64,000 nucleotides of DNA. Source: Paraneptunicella aestuarii (GTDB lineage: Bacteria > Pseudomonadota > Gammaproteobacteria > Enterobacterales > Alteromonadaceae). The notes beneath the pieces were generated by a model. It ran no database searches and was not told where the DNA came from. It saw nothing but the letters and a program-made list of their open reading frames with translations. Position numbers and translations under genes: made by a program. The stretch spans positions 1,798,001-1,862,000 of the forward strand of contig NZ_CP074570.1 of assembly GCF_019900845.1 (NCBI RefSeq), read 5' to 3'. Within the stretch, counting starts at the first letter, position 1. Each line of letters begins with the position of its first letter. Shown here one piece after another: positions 18,658 to 27,735 of this stretch.

Positions 18658-20292
18658 TTACATATTTGGATAATTTGGTCCGCCAGCACCTTCAGGTGTA
18701 ACCCAACGGATATTTTGACTAGGATCTTTAATATCGCAAGTTTTACAATGTATACAGTTTTGCGCATTGATTTGGAATTGAGAATTACCTGAATCATCGC
18801 TCACAATTTCATATACACCTGCCGGACAATATCGTTGAGCAGGCTCATCATATTTCGACAAATTAACCTTAATTGGAATATTTTCATCTGCCAATTTTAA
18901 GTGGCATGGCTGATCTTCTTCATGGTTAGTATTGGATAGATAGACTGAAGAAAGCTTGTCAAAACTGAGCGTTCCATCGGGTTTTGGATAATCAATTTTA
19001 CTCGCTTTATTTGCTTCTTGAAGCTGTGCATAGTCTTTGTGATTATCTTTTAATGTGAAGGGTAATTTGCCCTGACATATATTTTGATCGAAGGTATTGA
19101 AAGCCCCTCCAATGATAGAACCAAATTTATGTAATGCAGGGCCAAAATTACGTGAACTATGCAGTTCTTTATACAGCCATGAATTTCTAAAACGTTTTTC
19201 AAAATCAACTGAGGCTGAATCGTTTTTGATGGCTTCAAAAATACTTTCCGCTGCTAAAATGCCAGATTTCATTGCGGTATGATTGCCTTTAATTTTGGCA
19301 AAATTAAGAGTTCCAGCATTACAACCTACCAACATTCCGCCCGGGAATGTCATATTAGGTAAGGAATTGAACCCTCCTTTTGCAATCGCTCTTGCGCCGT
19401 AAGATACGCGCTTTCCACCTTGTAAATATTGTTTGAATACAGGGTGATGTTTCATGCGTTGGAATTCGTCAAATGGACTTAAGTGTGGGTTGGAGTAATT
19501 TAAGTCAATGATTAAGCCTACAAGCACCTGATTGTTTTCAGCATGATACAAATAGGCTCCGCCGCTGGCATCGGATAGCGGCCAACCTGCAGAGTGAACG
19601 ACTAAACCTTCTTTATGTTGTTCAGCCGGTATATCCCAAATTTCTTTGAATCCGATAGCGTAATGTTGCGGAGAGGCGTCTTTATCCAATTCAAATTTAC
19701 TGATTAATTCTTTGCCTAAATGTCCACGACAACCTTCTGCAAAAATCGTGTGTTTGGCTCTTAATTCCATGCCGGGTTCGAAAGAGTCTTTTTGCTCTCC
19801 ATTGATATCCAAACCCATATCGCCAGTAATAACACCCGCAACTCGGCCGTCTTCATAAATAATTTCAGATGCCGGGAAACCAGGAAATACCTCTACGCCA
19901 AGCGCTTCAGCCTGTTCTGCCAGCCAGCGGCAGACGTTACCCATACTCACGATATAATTGCCTTCGTTGTGCATGGTTTTTGGCGTCATGAAGTTAGGTA
20001 AGCGAATGGCTTTTTCTTCGTCTCTCAACAAATAGATATGGTCTTCTGTGACTTTGGTTGAAATGGGAGCGCCTTTGGCTTGCCAATCGGGGAATAGTTC
20101 ATCAAGAGCGCGTGTTTCCAATACCGCACCTGATAAAATGTGAGCGCCGACTTCAGAGCCTTTTTCGACCACACACACCATTAATTCAGTGTTGTTTTCT
20201 TGTGCCAATTGCATAATTCGGCATGCTGTGGCAAGACCCGCCGGACCTGCACCGACGATTACTACGTCAAATTCCATCGATTCTCGCTGCAC
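18658..20292 (-). CDS. Electron transfer flavoprotein-ubiquinone oxidoreductase
   Basis: ETF-QO (ETFDH type) of 544 residues passes electrons from reduced ETF to the quinone pool at the inner membrane. The FAD-binding GAGPAGLATACRI is at the N-terminus, the quinone/membrane-associated region in the middle, and a C-terminal ferredoxin-like 4Fe-4S domain with CIHCKTCDIKDP and a further upstream Cys (CPAGVYE). The GTG at 20292 is chosen because GGAGG lies 8 bp upstream; an internal ATG (MEFDVV) would have no such site. Divergent from etfBA, whose product it oxidises. It points to fatty-acid or branched-chain amino-acid oxidation. Confidence 0.95.
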   Translation of the reverse strand: MQRESMEFDVVIVGAGPAGLATACRIMQLAQENNTELMVCVVEKGSEVGAHILSGAVLETRALDELFPDWQAKGAPISTKVTEDHIYLLRDEEKAIRLPNFMTPKTMHNEGNYIVSMGNVCRWLAEQAEALGVEVFPGFPASEIIYEDGRVAGVITGDMGLDINGEQKDSFEPGMELRAKHTIFAEGCRGHLGKELISKFELDKDASPQHYAIGFKEIWDIPAEQHKEGLVVHSAGWPLSDASGGAYLYHAENNQVLVGLIIDLNYSNPHLSPFDEFQRMKHHPVFKQYLQGGKRVSYGARAIAKGGFNSLPNMTFPGGMLVGCNAGTLNFAKIKGNHTAMKSGILAAESIFEAIKNDSASVDFEKRFRNSWLYKELHSSRNFGPALHKFGSIIGGAFNTFDQNICQGKLPFTLKDNHKDYAQLQEANKASKIDYPKPDGTLSFDKLSSVYLSNTNHEEDQPCHLKLADENIPIKVNLSKYDEPAQRYCPAGVYEIVSDDSGNSQFQINAQNCIHCKTCDIKDPSQNIRWVTPEGAGGPNYPNM

Positions 20293-20705
20293 TGAGATAT
20301 CCTCCGATAAGTTAGCCTGTATCGCCTGTTTTAACTGTTGTTTTATTGATTAAACGGGCGAGTTTTTTGTTCTTTTTATTTAAAAAGGGATGTGCTCCCT
20401 AATTTTGTGGGTGTAATTGTGTTGGTCGAATGGGCATAGGTCAAGTTTTGGATTATGAGAATAAAGAGATTTATATACTCGAAAAACTCAATTATCTCGA
20501 AATTTGCGTCGTAAAGAAAATTTCCCTTGAAATTGCAGAATAACGCTCAATAGTTCAGCAAAATGCGCGTTTCAGGTTGACGTTTACGTAAACAGCAAGT
20601 AGATTGCTCACACTAAATTTAAAGTCAATGTCAACGTTCAAATGAAGCTAACCTGTTTTTACTCCTGATTGGAATGAAAAACAGGTGGTTGATATAGAGG
20701 TCATG
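20293..20705. other. Divergent control region of etfQO and etfBA
   Basis: 413 bp between divergent genes. Contains the palindrome at 20577-20598, a GC-poor leader on the etfQO side, and the AGAGG ribosome-binding site of etfB. No open frame or RNA gene is recognisable. Confidence 0.6.
20577..20598. promoter_or_regulatory. Palindromic operator candidate of the etf genes
   Basis: TTG-N2-GTTTACGTAAAC-N2-CAA forms a 22-bp dyad with a perfect 12-bp core (20582-20593), about 110 bp before the etfB start. The core resembles the TTTACGTAAA-type sites recalled for LiuR (MerR family) in gammaproteobacterial branched-chain and fatty-acid catabolism regulons. That recollection was not checked, and the regulator is inference. 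The window's own PsrA-like protein is an alternative, although the Pseudomonas PsrA site has the opposite half-site orientation. Confidence 0.5.
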
Positions 20706-21455
20706 ATGAAAGTACTAGTTCCGGTTAAACGAGTCATAGACTACAACGTTAAGGTCAGAGTGAAGGCTGACAACACGGGTGTAGATTTGGCTAATACGAA
20801 AATGTCGATTAATCCTTTCTGTGAAATTGCTGTTGAAGAAGCAGTCAGAATGAAAGAGCAGGGCAAGGCAACGGAAGTTGTTGTTGTTTCTATTGGTGAC
20901 AAGAGCTGCCAGGAACAAATTCGTACAGCATTGGCATTAGGTGCTGACCGCGGTATTCACATCGAAACAGAAGAGAATCTTGATTCTTTGCAAGTGGCCA
21001 AACTATTGGCAAAAGTGGTTGCAGAAGAAGCCCCTCAAATTACCATTTTAGGCAAGCAAGCCATTGATTCAGACAACAACCAAACCGGTCAAATGTTGTC
21101 TGCGTTAACCGGTATGCCGCAAGGTACTTTCGCATCTGAAGTCAAAGTTGAAGACAGCACTGTGCAAGTGACTCGTGAGGTTGATGGTGGTCTGCAAACG
21201 GTTGAGTTGAATCTTCCTGCGATTGTAACCACCGACTTGCGTTTGAATGAACCTCGCTATGCTTCTTTGCCTAACATCATGAAAGCCAAGAAAAAACCGA
21301 TTGATGTTAAAGCCGCTGCCGATTTCGGTATTGAGCTGGCTTCCAAAGTGACAACTTTGAAAGTTGAAGCGCCTGCACAGCGTCAAGGTGGTGTGAAAGT
21401 GGCAGATGTTGCCGAGTTGGTTGCAAAATTGAAAAACGAAGCGAAGGTGATCTAA
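20706..21455 (+). CDS. etfB: Electron transfer flavoprotein beta subunit
   Basis: 250 residues from the ATG at 20706 ([20 protein letters not shown]), with AGAGG 5 bp before it. ATG at 20703 and GTG at 20685 are in-frame alternatives. AMP-binding subunit of the heterodimeric ETF that accepts electrons from acyl-CoA dehydrogenases. The family stretches [16 protein letters not shown] and [16 protein letters not shown] are seen. The stop overlaps the etfA start by one base. Confidence 0.96.
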   Translation: MKVLVPVKRVIDYNVKVRVKADNTGVDLANTKMSINPFCEIAVEEAVRMKEQGKATEVVVVSIGDKSCQEQIRTALALGADRGIHIETEENLDSLQVAKLLAKVVAEEAPQITILGKQAIDSDNNQTGQMLSALTGMPQGTFASEVKVEDSTVQVTREVDGGLQTVELNLPAIVTTDLRLNEPRYASLPNIMKAKKKPIDVKAAADFGIELASKVTTLKVEAPAQRQGGVKVADVAELVAKLKNEAKVI

Positions 21456-22381
21456 TGGCTATTTTGGTTTATGCAGAACACGACAACCAGCACCTGAAAG
21501 CTGAGTCTTACAAATTGGTTAATGCTGCACAGCAAATGGGTGACGACATTCATATGTTGGTGGCTGGTGAAAACTGTGGCGCAGTTGCAGAGCAAGCGGC
21601 AAAAGTGACTGGCGTAGCGAAAGTATTAGTGGCTGATAATGCTGCCTATAAAGATCAATTAGCTGAGAACGTGGCTGATTTGGTTTTGGCCTTGGCTGAT
21701 GGTTATAGCCACTTGTTGGCAGCTGCGACAACTACGGGCAAAAACTTCATGCCTCGCGTTGCGGCGTTGCTGGATGTTGCACAAATCTCTGACATTATCG
21801 CAGTGGAAAGTGCGGATACATTTAAGCGTCCTATTTATGCAGGTAATGCCATTGCGACTGTACAAAGTGCTGACGCTGTAAAAGTGATTACCGTTCGTGC
21901 CAGTGCCTTTGATGCCGCAACGGAAGAAGGCAGTGCTGAAGTTCAAGCGATTGATGTGGTTAAAAGTAGTGATTTGGTTAAGTTCGTTTCTCAAGCGTTG
22001 ACCAAATCTGAGCGTCCAGAATTGACCGCTGCCAGTGTGATTATCTCTGGTGGTCGCGGTATGCAAAATGGTGAGAACTTCAAGTTGTTGGACGGTATCG
22101 CGGACAAATTAGGCGCTGCAATTGGTGCGTCTCGCGCCGCTGTTGATGCTGGCTTCGTACCTAACGATATGCAGGTTGGTCAAACCGGTAAAGTGGTTGC
22201 GCCTCAACTATACATTGCTGTTGGTATTTCTGGTGCTATTCAGCATTTGGCTGGTATGAAAGATTCCAAAGTGATTGTTGCTATCAACAAAGACGAAGAA
22301 GCGCCGATTTTCCAAATCGCTGATTATGGTCTGGTTGGTGACTTGTTCCAGATTCTACCTGAGTTGGAAGCTGCTTTATAA
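21455..22381 (+). CDS. etfA: Electron transfer flavoprotein alpha subunit
   Basis: 308 residues. The C-terminal FAD-binding domain contains SGGRGMQNGENFK, GASRAAVDAGFVPNDMQVGQ and the GISGAIQHLAGMKDSK segment that cradles FAD. The N-terminal domain resembles EtfB. With etfB it forms soluble ETF, and etfQO across the intergenic region closes the electron path to ubiquinone. Translation is coupled to etfB through TAATG. Confidence 0.97.
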   Translation: MAILVYAEHDNQHLKAESYKLVNAAQQMGDDIHMLVAGENCGAVAEQAAKVTGVAKVLVADNAAYKDQLAENVADLVLALADGYSHLLAAATTTGKNFMPRVAALLDVAQISDIIAVESADTFKRPIYAGNAIATVQSADAVKVITVRASAFDAATEEGSAEVQAIDVVKSSDLVKFVSQALTKSERPELTAASVIISGGRGMQNGENFKLLDGIADKLGAAIGASRAAVDAGFVPNDMQVGQTGKVVAPQLYIAVGISGAIQHLAGMKDSKVIVAINKDEEAPIFQIADYGLVGDLFQILPELEAAL

Positions 22382-22407
22382 GCTGCTTTTAATTGCTTTT
22401 TATATTG

Positions 22408-22446
22408 AAAGGGCGCTGATATTTATCAGCGCCCTTTCTTTTTGCT
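22408..22446 (+). terminator. Terminator of etfBA
   Basis: A perfect 13-bp stem (AAAGGGCGCTGAT / ATCAGCGCCCTTT) with an ATTT loop (22421-22424) is followed by CTTTTT. The convergent helicase gene ends about 60 bp further on. Confidence 0.92.
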
Positions 22447-22499
22447 TATTTTCTTTTTGCGTCCGTTCTTTTTGAGAGCCCTTTGTTGGCTATTGACGA

Positions 22500-23855
22500 T
22501 TAATCTTCGATATCGTCATCGAAATCCTGTATTTCTTGATCAAGCGTAGGGCGCTTTTTCTTCTTTAAGAATGGTGCATCACCCACATCTTTTCCTTCCA
22601 TTGTTTTAACCAGTACAGTCTTTCTTGGTTTTTTCTTAACGGCAGCCGAACCTGATTTCCCGTCACTCTGTTTGTTACCAGAAGGTCTCGGTTGGTTTTC
22701 TTTGAAACCTGAAAATTTAGCCGGTAATTCTTCTACTGTCTCAAAGTTAAACTCTTGTTGTAGCTGTTGTTTCAATAGAGTAAAGGTACGCCAGTCTTTC
22801 GGGCCTACCAGAGCAATTGCGGTGCCTTCGTTACCAGAACGACCTGTACGACCAATGCGGTGAATGTATTCATCGGCTGTTTTAGGTAAGTCAAAGTTGA
22901 TCACCAACGATACCGTTGGAATGTCCAGTCCTCTGGATGCCACGTCAGTTGTGACTAATAACTGATGCTTGTTCAGAGAGAAATCCTGCATGATGGCAGC
23001 ACGTTTGCTTTGAATCAGCTCACCACTGAGCGCCGTGCTGTTGATACCCCATTTTTGGCACAGTTCGCTTAAACGGGAGGTGTCTTCGCGCGTAGCGGTG
23101 AAGATAATCGCTTGCTTAAAGGACTCCTTGTTTAACAGGTGTTTAAGCAATAGCTCCTTGTGCTCAATGTGATCCGCAAAATAGAAGTGTTGCTTGATAT
23201 CGGCGTTTGCCTGATCACTGGCATCAATGTTGATGTGCAATGGTTGTTTTTGTAACTCTGATGCCAAGTCGTTTACTAATACGCTGTGCATAGTTGCCGA
23301 GAACATCATGGTTTGGCGTTTACGATGATCAGCGGCCTGGTTGATCTGTTTCAGTTGCTCCTGAAAACCCAAATCCAACATTCGGTCAGCTTCATCCAGA
23401 ATCAGCATTTCCAAGCCATTTAGAAATAAGCTCTTGCCCTGTAAATGGTCAGCCACGCGCCCTGGCGTGCCAACAACGAAAGCCGGGTTTTTGTTCATGG
23501 TTTTGGCTTGATCGTTGTAATTGTCTCCACCAACCAATAGCGCAGCTTTCAAAGGGGTATTCTTGATCAGTTGCAATAACTCGTTGAATACCTGCTTGGC
23601 AAGTTCGCGAGTGGGGGCTAGTACCAACACTCTTGCATCACGTTTACTTAATGCCTTTTGCGTTAAGGTTCTGTGAATAGCGGGGATCAAAAATGCCAGC
23701 GTTTTTCCTGAGCCCGTTTTGGATGAGGCCAGTAGATCCTTTCCTAATAAGGCGTGTGGAATGGCTTGTTGTTGAATGGGAGTTACCGTGGTGAACTCTT
23801 TTAATGCCAGGATTTTTTGAAGACGGTTGTCTAAGGGTAAATCAGAAAATAACAC
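22500..23855 (-). CDS. DEAD-box ATP-dependent RNA helicase
   Basis: 451 residues with all family motifs in order: Q motif (TPIQQQAIP), motif I ASKTGSGKT, Ia APTRELAKQ, Ib TPGR, II DEAD, III SAT, IV and V (TDVASRGLD), and VI HRIGRTGRSG. A short lysine-rich C-terminal extension ends in an acidic tail. It could act in ribosome assembly or RNA decay; it is closer to the SrmB/RhlE group by eye than to DeaD, but I do not assign a symbol. Single gene, convergent with etfBA. Confidence 0.93.
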   Translation of the reverse strand: MLFSDLPLDNRLQKILALKEFTTVTPIQQQAIPHALLGKDLLASSKTGSGKTLAFLIPAIHRTLTQKALSKRDARVLVLAPTRELAKQVFNELLQLIKNTPLKAALLVGGDNYNDQAKTMNKNPAFVVGTPGRVADHLQGKSLFLNGLEMLILDEADRMLDLGFQEQLKQINQAADHRKRQTMMFSATMHSVLVNDLASELQKQPLHINIDASDQANADIKQHFYFADHIEHKELLLKHLLNKESFKQAIIFTATREDTSRLSELCQKWGINSTALSGELIQSKRAAIMQDFSLNKHQLLVTTDVASRGLDIPTVSLVINFDLPKTADEYIHRIGRTGRSGNEGTAIALVGPKDWRTFTLLKQQLQQEFNFETVEELPAKFSGFKENQPRPSGNKQSDGKSGSAAVKKKPRKTVLVKTMEGKDVGDAPFLKKKKRPTLDQEIQDFDDDIED

Positions 23856-24032
23856 TATGGTGCTCGGAAACGATGAATGCGGTCATTATACGGATATACC
23901 AATCTTAGAGATATACATTGTGCGAATTAATAACACACTCTAATCATTTACAGGCAATTTGCGGTAGATCAAAACTCATTTTTACGACAGCGACTAGGCT
24001 TAGCAAAGATTTATAGAGGTCTGTAATTGCTT

Positions 24033-24356
24033 ATGAATACAAATCAAACCCGTGAGATCTTATTGAGTAAACAACGTCGCTTACAGCGTAGGGTTTCCAT
24101 GATTGATCTGGATTTTCGCAGGGAAAGGGACGATGACTTTGAGGAATTAGCCACTGAATCTGAAAATGATGAAGTGCTAAGTGCTTTGCAAAATGAAGCG
24201 ATTGTGGAACTGGAGCAAATAACCAAAGCATTGCATTTACTGGATTGTGGTCGATATGGTAAATGCCTTGATTGTGGTCAGGATATTAGCAAAGAACGTT
24301 TACAGGTGTTGCCTTATACCACTCTTTGCTCAAAGTGCGCCAGTGACGATAGCTAA
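24033..24356 (+). CDS. DksA/TraR-type zinc-finger protein
   Basis: 107 residues from the ATG at 24033. The N-terminal half is a charged helical hairpin (about residues 8-70). The C-terminal half has a four-cysteine zinc finger, CLDC...CSKC, preceded by the DCGRYGKC turn (about residues 75-103). It is shorter than DksA (about 150) and longer than TraR. It lacks the classical DxxDxA coiled-coil tip motif by eye, so an effect on RNA polymerase is uncertain. Monocistronic, with a terminator directly after it. Confidence 0.85.
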   Translation: MNTNQTREILLSKQRRLQRRVSMIDLDFRRERDDDFEELATESENDEVLSALQNEAIVELEQITKALHLLDCGRYGKCLDCGQDISKERLQVLPYTTLCSKCASDDS

Positions 24357-24375
24357 AAAAGAAAGCCATCAAAAG

Positions 24376-24412
24376 AAAGCCATCCTTGGCAACACCAAGG
24401 ATGGCTTTTCTA
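24376..24412. terminator. Terminator between the zinc-finger gene and scoB
   Basis: The stem AAAGCCATCCTTGG / CCAAGGATGGCTTTT has a 5-base loop and ends in TTTT. It serves the plus-strand gene and, by symmetry, may serve scoB from the other side. An incomplete copy of its left arm (GAAAGCCATC) lies just upstream at 24361-24370. Confidence 0.88.
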
Positions 24413-24428
24413 TTAATCAGACTAGAAA

Positions 24429-25085
24429 TTAGAACTGCATTTCAGGGACGTCGCCTTCTACGACTAATTCACCTTCAGTTTTCGCTTTAATCTCTTCAAC
24501 CGATACACCTGGCGCTCTTTCAATCAGATAAAACGCTTTGTTGCGTACTTCCAAAACAGCCAGGTCTGTGATGATACGAGTAATACAGTTAACACCTGTT
24601 AGTGGCAACGTACACTCTTTCAACAATTTCGACTCACCATCTTTGTTTGCATGAGTCATGGTAACAATGATGTTTTGCGCACCGGCTACCAAGTCCATTG
24701 CGCCACCCATACCTTTGACCAGCTTGCCCGGGATCATCCAGGAAGCGATGTTGCCGTTTACGTCTACTTCAAATGCACCCAGTACAGTGACATCAACGTG
24801 ACCACCACGGATCATGGCAAAGCTGTCGGCAGAGTTGAAGATCGAAGCGCCAACGGCTGCGGTAACTGTTTCTTTACCAGCGTTAATCATGTCAGCGTCA
24901 ACCTGTTCTTCAGTCGGGTAAGGGCCCATACCTAACAAGCCGTTTTCCGATTGCAACATAACGTGAATATCGTCAGGGACGTAGTTAGCTGCCAGAGTAG
25001 GAATACCAATGCCGAGATTGACATAATCACCATCTTTGAATTCTCTCGCTACACGCATAGCGATTTGGTCTCTTGATAATGCCAT
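24429..25085 (-). CDS. scoB: 3-oxoacid CoA-transferase subunit B
   Basis: 218 residues. The catalytic glutamate is Glu47 in [11 protein letters not shown], the SENGxxG motif of class I CoA-transferases. Glycine-rich stretches ([17 protein letters not shown]) are as expected. With ScoA it transfers CoA from succinyl-CoA to acetoacetate or a related 3-oxoacid, feeding ketone-body, leucine or fatty-acid catabolism. The acceptor is not fixed by the sequence; 3-oxoadipate transferase is a close alternative. It follows scoA with a 2-bp gap. Confidence 0.92.
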   Translation of the reverse strand: MALSRDQIAMRVAREFKDGDYVNLGIGIPTLAANYVPDDIHVMLQSENGLLGMGPYPTEEQVDADMINAGKETVTAAVGASIFNSADSFAMIRGGHVDVTVLGAFEVDVNGNIASWMIPGKLVKGMGGAMDLVAGAQNIIVTMTHANKDGESKLLKECTLPLTGVNCITRIITDLAVLEVRNKAFYLIERAPGVSVEEIKAKTEGELVVEGDVPEMQF

Positions 25086-25087
25086 GA

Positions 25088-25798
25088 TTAGTTTCCTCCT
25101 GCCGGACGGGTTACTCGACGCTCGATACGCTTCTCGAAAGTGCCTTGAATAACGCGATCAATGAAAATACCCGGAGTATGAATTTCGGTAGGTTTCAACT
25201 CACCAGGCTCAACAATTTCTTCAACTTCCAGAACGGTGATTTTGCCAGCAGTGGCTGCCATAGGGTTGAAGTTCATTGCTGTGTCGCGATAAATACAGTT
25301 GCCTAGTCTGTCTGCTTTCCAAGCCTTAACGATAGCGAAGTCGCCTACAATACCTTCTTCAAGAATGTATTTACGACCATTGAATTCACGCACTTCTTTG
25401 CCTTCAGCGACTGGTGTACCGTAACCCGTTGCAGTATAGAAACCGGGGATACCTGCACCGCCAGCACGCATTCTTTCAGCAAGCGTACCTTGAGGAGTCA
25501 ATTCAACTTCCAATTCGCCAGACATCAGCTGCTTTTCAAATTCAGCATTTTCACCGACATAAGAAGATACCATTTTCTTGATTTGGCGATCTTCAAGTAA
25601 GATGCCCAAGCCAAAACCATCAACACCACAGTTGTTGGAAACGATGGTTAAGCCTTTTACACCCATCTTTTTGATTTGAGCGATTAATCCTTCAGGAATA
25701 CCGCATAGGCCGAATCCGCCTGCAATGATGGTCATGTCGTCAGTCAGACCAGCCATGGCTTCTTCGTAACTGGTGACCACTTTATTGAAACCTGCCAT
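25088..25798 (-). CDS. scoA: 3-oxoacid CoA-transferase subunit A
   Basis: 236 residues. The N-terminus carries [17 protein letters not shown], the CoA-transferase A signature, followed by [11 protein letters not shown]. The middle section has [12 protein letters not shown]. Works as a heterodimer with ScoB. The two genes form a pair, and the divergent LysR gene at 25906 is the likely regulator. With etf it suggests oxidation of acyl or branched-chain substrates. Confidence 0.93.
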   Translation of the reverse strand: MAGFNKVVTSYEEAMAGLTDDMTIIAGGFGLCGIPEGLIAQIKKMGVKGLTIVSNNCGVDGFGLGILLEDRQIKKMVSSYVGENAEFEKQLMSGELEVELTPQGTLAERMRAGGAGIPGFYTATGYGTPVAEGKEVREFNGRKYILEEGIVGDFAIVKAWKADRLGNCIYRDTAMNFNPMAATAGKITVLEVEEIVEPGELKPTEIHTPGIFIDRVIQGTFEKRIERRVTRPAGGN

Positions 25799-25905
25799 TT
25801 TTACTCCGCAGTTTATGAATTTGTTATCATTATTGGAAACAGTTGTTAATATGTAAAATTAAATAAATTTCTTAATTAATAAATAAATTTTATTAAATTG
25901 CGCTG
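25799..25905. promoter_or_regulatory. Divergent promoter region of scoAB and the LysR gene
   Basis: A 107-bp, very AT-rich gap. A direct repeat AAATAAATTT occurs twice (about 25861-25870 and 25882-25891), with TTAATTAA between. It fits an autoregulating LysR operator region by position; the exact T-N11-A box cannot be defined. Confidence 0.4.
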
Positions 25906-26799
25906 ATGAATATCTCATTAAAACAAGTTAAAGCCTTTGTGAAAGTAGCACAATGTCGCAACTATGCCGAAGCGGCTGAGCGATTACATGTTTCGCAGCC
26001 TGCCTTATCGATTGCTATTCGCAACTTGGAACAAACCATTGGGGGGGCTTTGTTCAGCCGTTCAACACGTAAAGTGGAACTCACACCTGAAGGACAGGAG
26101 TTTTTTCCGGTTGCCAAACGGTTATTGCAAGATTGGGAAGAAGCCTGCTCCGATTTGAATAACCTGTTTAGTTTGCAAAAAGGGAAACTCACTATTGCCG
26201 TTATGCCGTCGTTTGCAGACACCATGCTGCCTAAGGTGTTACTGGCGTTTCATGATTCTTATCCCAACATCAGTATTTCAGTACAAGACGTTGTTATGGA
26301 ATCAGCAATGAATGCAGTCAGAGAATCTCGTGCAGAGCTGGGTATTACTTTCGAAAGCGATACCCTTGATGGTTTGGACTTCTTGCCTTTGTTTGATAAT
26401 GACTGTGTTTTGATCTGTCAGCCTGAACACGAGCTAGCGTTGCAAAACGAAGTGGATTGGGACCAAATCAGTGCATTTCCCTTTGTTGCTATGAACTGGG
26501 GCTCAACGATGCGACGCTGGATCGATGAAGCTTCAGTTGAGCACAATCTAACCTTGAATATAACAGCCGAAGCCGGGCAGTTAGTAACGTTAGGGCAATT
26601 CGTTGCAGTTGGTATGGGGATCTCGGTCGTGCCAGCCTTGTGCCGTATTCAAATGGAAAACAAAGGTTTGGTGTGTCGACCTATTCGCAACAGTGGTTTG
26701 ATTAAACAGGTTGGCATTGTTCGGCGTCAGCGGGGCAGTTTGTCTGTGGCGGCGAATGCGTTTATGGAGTTATTACTGGCTGAGAAGTTTGATATTTAA
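25906..26799 (+). CDS. LysR-type regulator divergent from scoAB
   Basis: 297 residues. The HTH at about 15-40 (CRNYAEAAERLHVSQPALSIAI) and the extended linker helix are followed by a two-lobe effector domain starting near residue 88 (KLTIAVMPSFADTMLPKVL) with GMGISVVPALCRI. By LTTR practice it probably controls the adjacent divergent CoA-transferase genes. The effector is unknown. Translation begins 107 bp from the scoA start. Confidence 0.88.
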   Translation: MNISLKQVKAFVKVAQCRNYAEAAERLHVSQPALSIAIRNLEQTIGGALFSRSTRKVELTPEGQEFFPVAKRLLQDWEEACSDLNNLFSLQKGKLTIAVMPSFADTMLPKVLLAFHDSYPNISISVQDVVMESAMNAVRESRAELGITFESDTLDGLDFLPLFDNDCVLICQPEHELALQNEVDWDQISAFPFVAMNWGSTMRRWIDEASVEHNLTLNITAEAGQLVTLGQFVAVGMGISVVPALCRIQMENKGLVCRPIRNSGLIKQVGIVRRQRGSLSVAANAFMELLLAEKFDI

Positions 26800-26847
26800 C
26801 TTTAGTATAGAGATAGAAAGAGATGGGAAAACTTGGGGAAGTAAGCC

Positions 26848-26875
26848 GTCGGGCGGGGTGCGTAAGTTGCCCGAC
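26848..26875. repeat. GTCGGGC / GCCCGAC hairpin after the LysR gene
   Basis: A perfect 7-bp GC-rich stem with a 14-base loop in the 115-bp convergent gap. It has no T-tract, so it is at best a weak terminator. Confidence 0.4.
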
Positions 26876-26914
26876 AGCTCAACATTACTCGGTATTTTTA
26901 TTACTTTGGCTGTT

Positions 26915-27676
26915 TTACCATTTTTTCTTGGGTGCAAACAAGACATCCAATTCGTCTTTTTCTTTTTCAAGACGTCTGGCGGCATCTTCTGCGTTTGAAT
27001 TACGCAGGTTCTCCTGGATCTGATTCAGTAACTGCTCAAGGTGAGCTTTCTTGGTTTTGGTGTACTCGTCTTGAGCAGGAAAGTTGCTCAAGGCGATAAT
27101 GGCTTTTTCCAAATATTGGCGAGCAGAACCCATCATTTGTGATTTAATTGCGGAGTCGGCTCTACGATAAAGCGTGTCTACGTTGACTCGCAACTGCATT
27201 CTATCCAGTCGTTTGTCTTCGGCAATAAAGGTTTGTGTGTCCACTTTACCTTTGCTGTGCTCAGAACGGAGCAGGGCGCGAAGTTTCTTGAGGCTTTGAA
27301 TACAAAGAATGATTTGCTTATCGTTATCCGGGAGAGTGATGTTTTCGTCAACTTCTGCGGGACTGGGCGTAATATTGTTAATTCTTTCACTGGATTCTTT
27401 AACTCGCTGCTTAATATCTGCGGCTTTGGGGTTAAGTTCCAGAATGATCTTCAACGCATTGTATATGCGTTTATGCATGATGAGTGCGAGGTTAGGGGAA
27501 ACAGGAATTTGACCGGAAGCCAATAAGACGTTTTCTGTCTCATCGACAATAGATTTTTGCTTGGCAATCTCGGTACGTCGCTCGGCTTCAACTTTTTCTT
27601 TGTGTTGCTGAATGGCGTTGATCATTATTGCCAACACTATCAACGTAACAATTAAAATAATAACTATTGTAAACAT
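26915..27676 (-). CDS. Membrane-anchored coiled-coil protein of unknown function
   Basis: 253 residues. One N-terminal membrane helix (about residues 2-22, very hydrophobic) is followed by a long charged, largely helical cytoplasmic part. The middle carries a proline-interrupted region (ITPSPAEVDENITLPD); the C-terminus is E/K-rich coiled coil. No catalytic motif is recognisable. It follows the histidine-kinase gene by 59 bp on the same strand and may be cotranscribed, suggesting a shared process. I do not recognise the family with certainty. Confidence 0.65.
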   Translation of the reverse strand: MFTIVIILIVTLIVLAIMINAIQQHKEKVEAERRTEIAKQKSIVDETENVLLASGQIPVSPNLALIMHKRIYNALKIILELNPKAADIKQRVKESSERINNITPSPAEVDENITLPDNDKQIILCIQSLKKLRALLRSEHSKGKVDTQTFIAEDKRLDRMQLRVNVDTLYRRADSAIKSQMMGSARQYLEKAIIALSNFPAQDEYTKTKKAHLEQLLNQIQENLRNSNAEDAARRLEKEKDELDVLFAPKKKW

Positions 27677-27735
27677 TCGTTTTGAGTATCCCGTCTTTTA
27701 TTATTTGCGTTCTTACCTGGACGTGTAGTGAAATC

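Noticed and set aside
20577..20598. Pseudomonas-type PsrA site in the etf region
   Set aside because: The recalled PsrA site has half-sites of the form CAAAC...GTTTG, whereas here GTTTAC precedes GTAAAC, the reverse arrangement.
26848..26875. GC-rich hairpin as a Rho-independent terminator
   Set aside because: The stem is good but no T-tract follows on either strand.
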